64,000 bases of DNA from NCBI RefSeq assembly GCF_017654505.1, contig NC_054538.1, positions 63,716,678-63,780,677 of the forward strand, in the 5' to 3' direction. Of this stretch, positions 62,231-64,000 are shown piece by piece (within the stretch, counting starts at the first letter, position 1; every line of letters starts with the position of its first letter). Origin of the DNA: Polyodon spathula (Eukaryota > Chordata > Actinopteri > Acipenseriformes > Polyodontidae). The position numbers and the translations under genes are program-made. Under the pieces are notes generated by a model, which was not told where the DNA came from, searched no databases, and saw only the letters and a list, made by a program, of their open reading frames with translations.

Positions 62231-63188
62231 AGGCGGAACATGGAACGGATGTACAAAATCCGATTAATGCTCAAGTCGGAGTTGCGTCTCCTTTTCAAGT
62301 TTCAGTAACTCCTAATTGTAAAAGGGTCCAGCAGCCTCGCACCTTCGGTTTGATTTATTTGTTTAGAAAATACACTTTGAAGAAATTCATTTAGATTTGA
62401 GTAAAAATAATGTTTCCTGATTTTATTTAAAACTACTTTATTTGGACCCTCCGTTTTAAGGTTAGCCCCCTCTCCAGTCATATGTTTTGTGGTGCAGTCC
62501 GCTGCCTTGAAAACCGGCCAGTCTACTGCGTGGAAGTACGGGGACTTGTTGAGGCCGCCAAAACAAACAAACAAAAAAGTCCTTTGTCGAGATCACAAGA
62601 TCATGTACAGAAAGCCGTCCCGCAGTCTCGTGATACCGAGAATTTATCTCAAGAGCTCAAGAAAACTGATTAACCACCATTTTCCTGACCATACGTTCTC
62701 ATGAAATCCTGAGCTAAATCCTGATGATCACGAGATAACGGAATAGCTTTCTCGATCAAAAAGGTTTTTTTTTTTTTTTGTTTTGTTTTCCCCGCAATGG
62801 CCTCAGTAAGTCGTGGTAGTGTTCTAGTACCCTGCTGTTACTTCAGTTATTAGATGAAGAATGATAGTCAGGCTGGTCTTTTGTTTATACTGTTTAGCAT
62901 TTGTTAATGGACAGTGTTTAGAATTCTGAGGCCTCTGTGTATAAACAGTACTTTAATCGTTTTCATTTCCTCATTGTGCAGTTGTAAGGATAAAACAAGC
63001 GCTACAGTGCAGTCTGTACCTAAATGACACTAAGGTGCGCTTACGCTTAAGGACATGAGTTGGGAAAAGGGAGTTTTGGTTTGCTTGCACGTCTTGTAGG
63101 CTGAGCATTATTAGTCAGGCCTGCCCTTTTTGACAAAGCCTAGAAGTCACAAGTTGTTTGAAGCTGTCACAAAAAAAAAATAAAAAAA

Positions 63189-63191
63189 AAA

Positions 63192-63223
<32 letters not shown>

Positions 63224-63224
63224 C
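63189..63224. repeat. (TA)n(CA)n microsatellite
   Basis: A short TA run, then CA run, abutting the Tc1 end fragment at 63225. Confidence 0.85.
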
Positions 63225-63300
63225 CAGTACCAGTCAAAAGTTTGAGTACACCTGCTTGAAACCAGGTTTTTCATGATTATCTGTGCTTTTTAACTGTGTA
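63225..63300. mobile_element. Tc1/mariner end fragment
   Basis: CAGTACCAGTCAAAAGTTTG followed by AGTACACCTGCTTG matches the terminal repeat of a widespread Tc1-like family. It sits right after a TA/CA microsatellite. No transposase or second end was seen in the window. Confidence 0.5.
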
Positions 63301-64000
63301 AGCCTGTCTATGTTGATCTCCCTTAGCAGCGGAACACATAAGGAGCTTGTAAGCACGTCTTGTTACCTACCACAGGGATTGTGTTTTCCCATTTAATTTG
63401 GCCACATATTCCCACTCTGCATTATTTACAATTTGAAGTTGCAACAGAACTGCCATGTAATGGGATGCTTTCAATGCAGCATATCTTCTATTCTATTTAG
63501 GGGCCCTTTTCATACCAAGTTCGTTTCTAAAGATTAAATTTAGAATTCACTTGAAGACCAACTAAAATGTTCTATTTTGCTCATCATTGCTTTCACACCA
63601 GCAAATTTCAAACTGCAGTTCGCTTCAAGTTTGTTTTACTGGGTCCTTCACCACAGTATTCACACCAGTGCTTGTTTCCTTTCACATTCTAATTTCTGCA
63701 AGTGAACCAGATTGTCTGGCTATATGCACGTGGCCAAAATGCTGTCAGACCTCTGTTCAAATACAGTGAACATTTATACTGTGTATAATACACATTGCAC
63801 CCACCATGTCAGGGCTTGCTGTACTGGCTATGTTTTAATCTTGGTTTATTCGCCATCTGCTGTGGTGGAATGGCAGCATGAAAGCAGAGCTAGAAATATA
63901 CCGACATGAGTCCAACATTAGTAAGCTGGTAGCAGTCCCTACCAATCCCTGTTTTATCAGTCTTTCTGGTTTTAATATGATTATAATGATACATTACTGC

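Larger units (their letters stand above)
60717..64000. other. RTN4 first intron (start)
   Basis: Follows the RTN4 exon donor. It includes a GC-rich patch at 61725-61870 with GGGAGGGGCGGGGC (Sp1-like box) and TGACGTAG (CRE-like), which could be an alternative promoter, and the SINE head at 62104. No second RTN4 exon was recognised before the window ends. Confidence 0.45.

Overview
This window is vertebrate nuclear DNA, most likely from a ray-finned fish. It has spliced genes with vertebrate-type introns, many long dinucleotide microsatellites, and a fish-like transposon load: CR1-type LINEs, Tc1/mariner elements, MITE-like elements, LTR elements and a Ty3/Gypsy element of the Gmr1 type. A sturgeon- or paddlefish-like polyploid would fit a decayed MTIF2 copy beside an intact RPS27A. 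That lineage guess is inference and is not proven by the sequence.

Gene layout. The left 11 kb holds remains of MTIF2 (mitochondrial translation initiation factor 2). Its 5' half lies on the minus strand (about 3849 down to 121) and its 3' half on the plus strand (8834 to 10834). The copy therefore carries an internal inversion, plus several frameshifts, in-frame stops and a changed P-loop lysine. Immediately downstream, tail to tail with the MTIF2 end, is an intact RPS27A (ubiquitin-eS31 fusion) on the minus strand: five coding exons between 13615 and 11370 and a noncoding first exon near 13755-13792. At the right, 60257-60716 (+) is the first coding exon of a reticulon, most likely RTN4, with a consensus splice donor. 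The order MTIF2, RPS27A, RTN4 matches the conserved vertebrate block (human 2p16). CLHC1, which sits between RPS27A and RTN4 in mammals, was not recognised.

Mobile DNA. The roughly 46 kb between RPS27A and RTN4 is mostly mobile or unannotatable DNA. It contains a CR1 LINE (15545-17222) with one premature stop, a multiply deleted CR1 copy (about 32175-33512), two solo LTRs (17949-18321 and 20605-20970), an L1-type ORF1 fragment, a LINE endonuclease fragment, two degenerate Tc1/mariner transposons (36341-37894 and 39671-41062), several MITEs and hairpins, and dispersed SINE-like repeats.

The most notable element is a complete, apparently intact Ty3/Gypsy-class retrotransposon at 51003-56568. 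Its LTRs differ by about 2 percent, it has a 4-bp target duplication and a tRNA-Leu-type primer site, and a single 1471-codon Gag-Pol ORF has integrase upstream of reverse transcriptase. Its Gag contains a SCAN-like segment. This combination is the hallmark of the Gmr1-like group.

Limits. Everything was read by eye, without database search. TE family names, exact exon ends of the pseudogene and repeat boundaries are estimates. Stretches listed as having no gene are ones where I saw nothing I could support.
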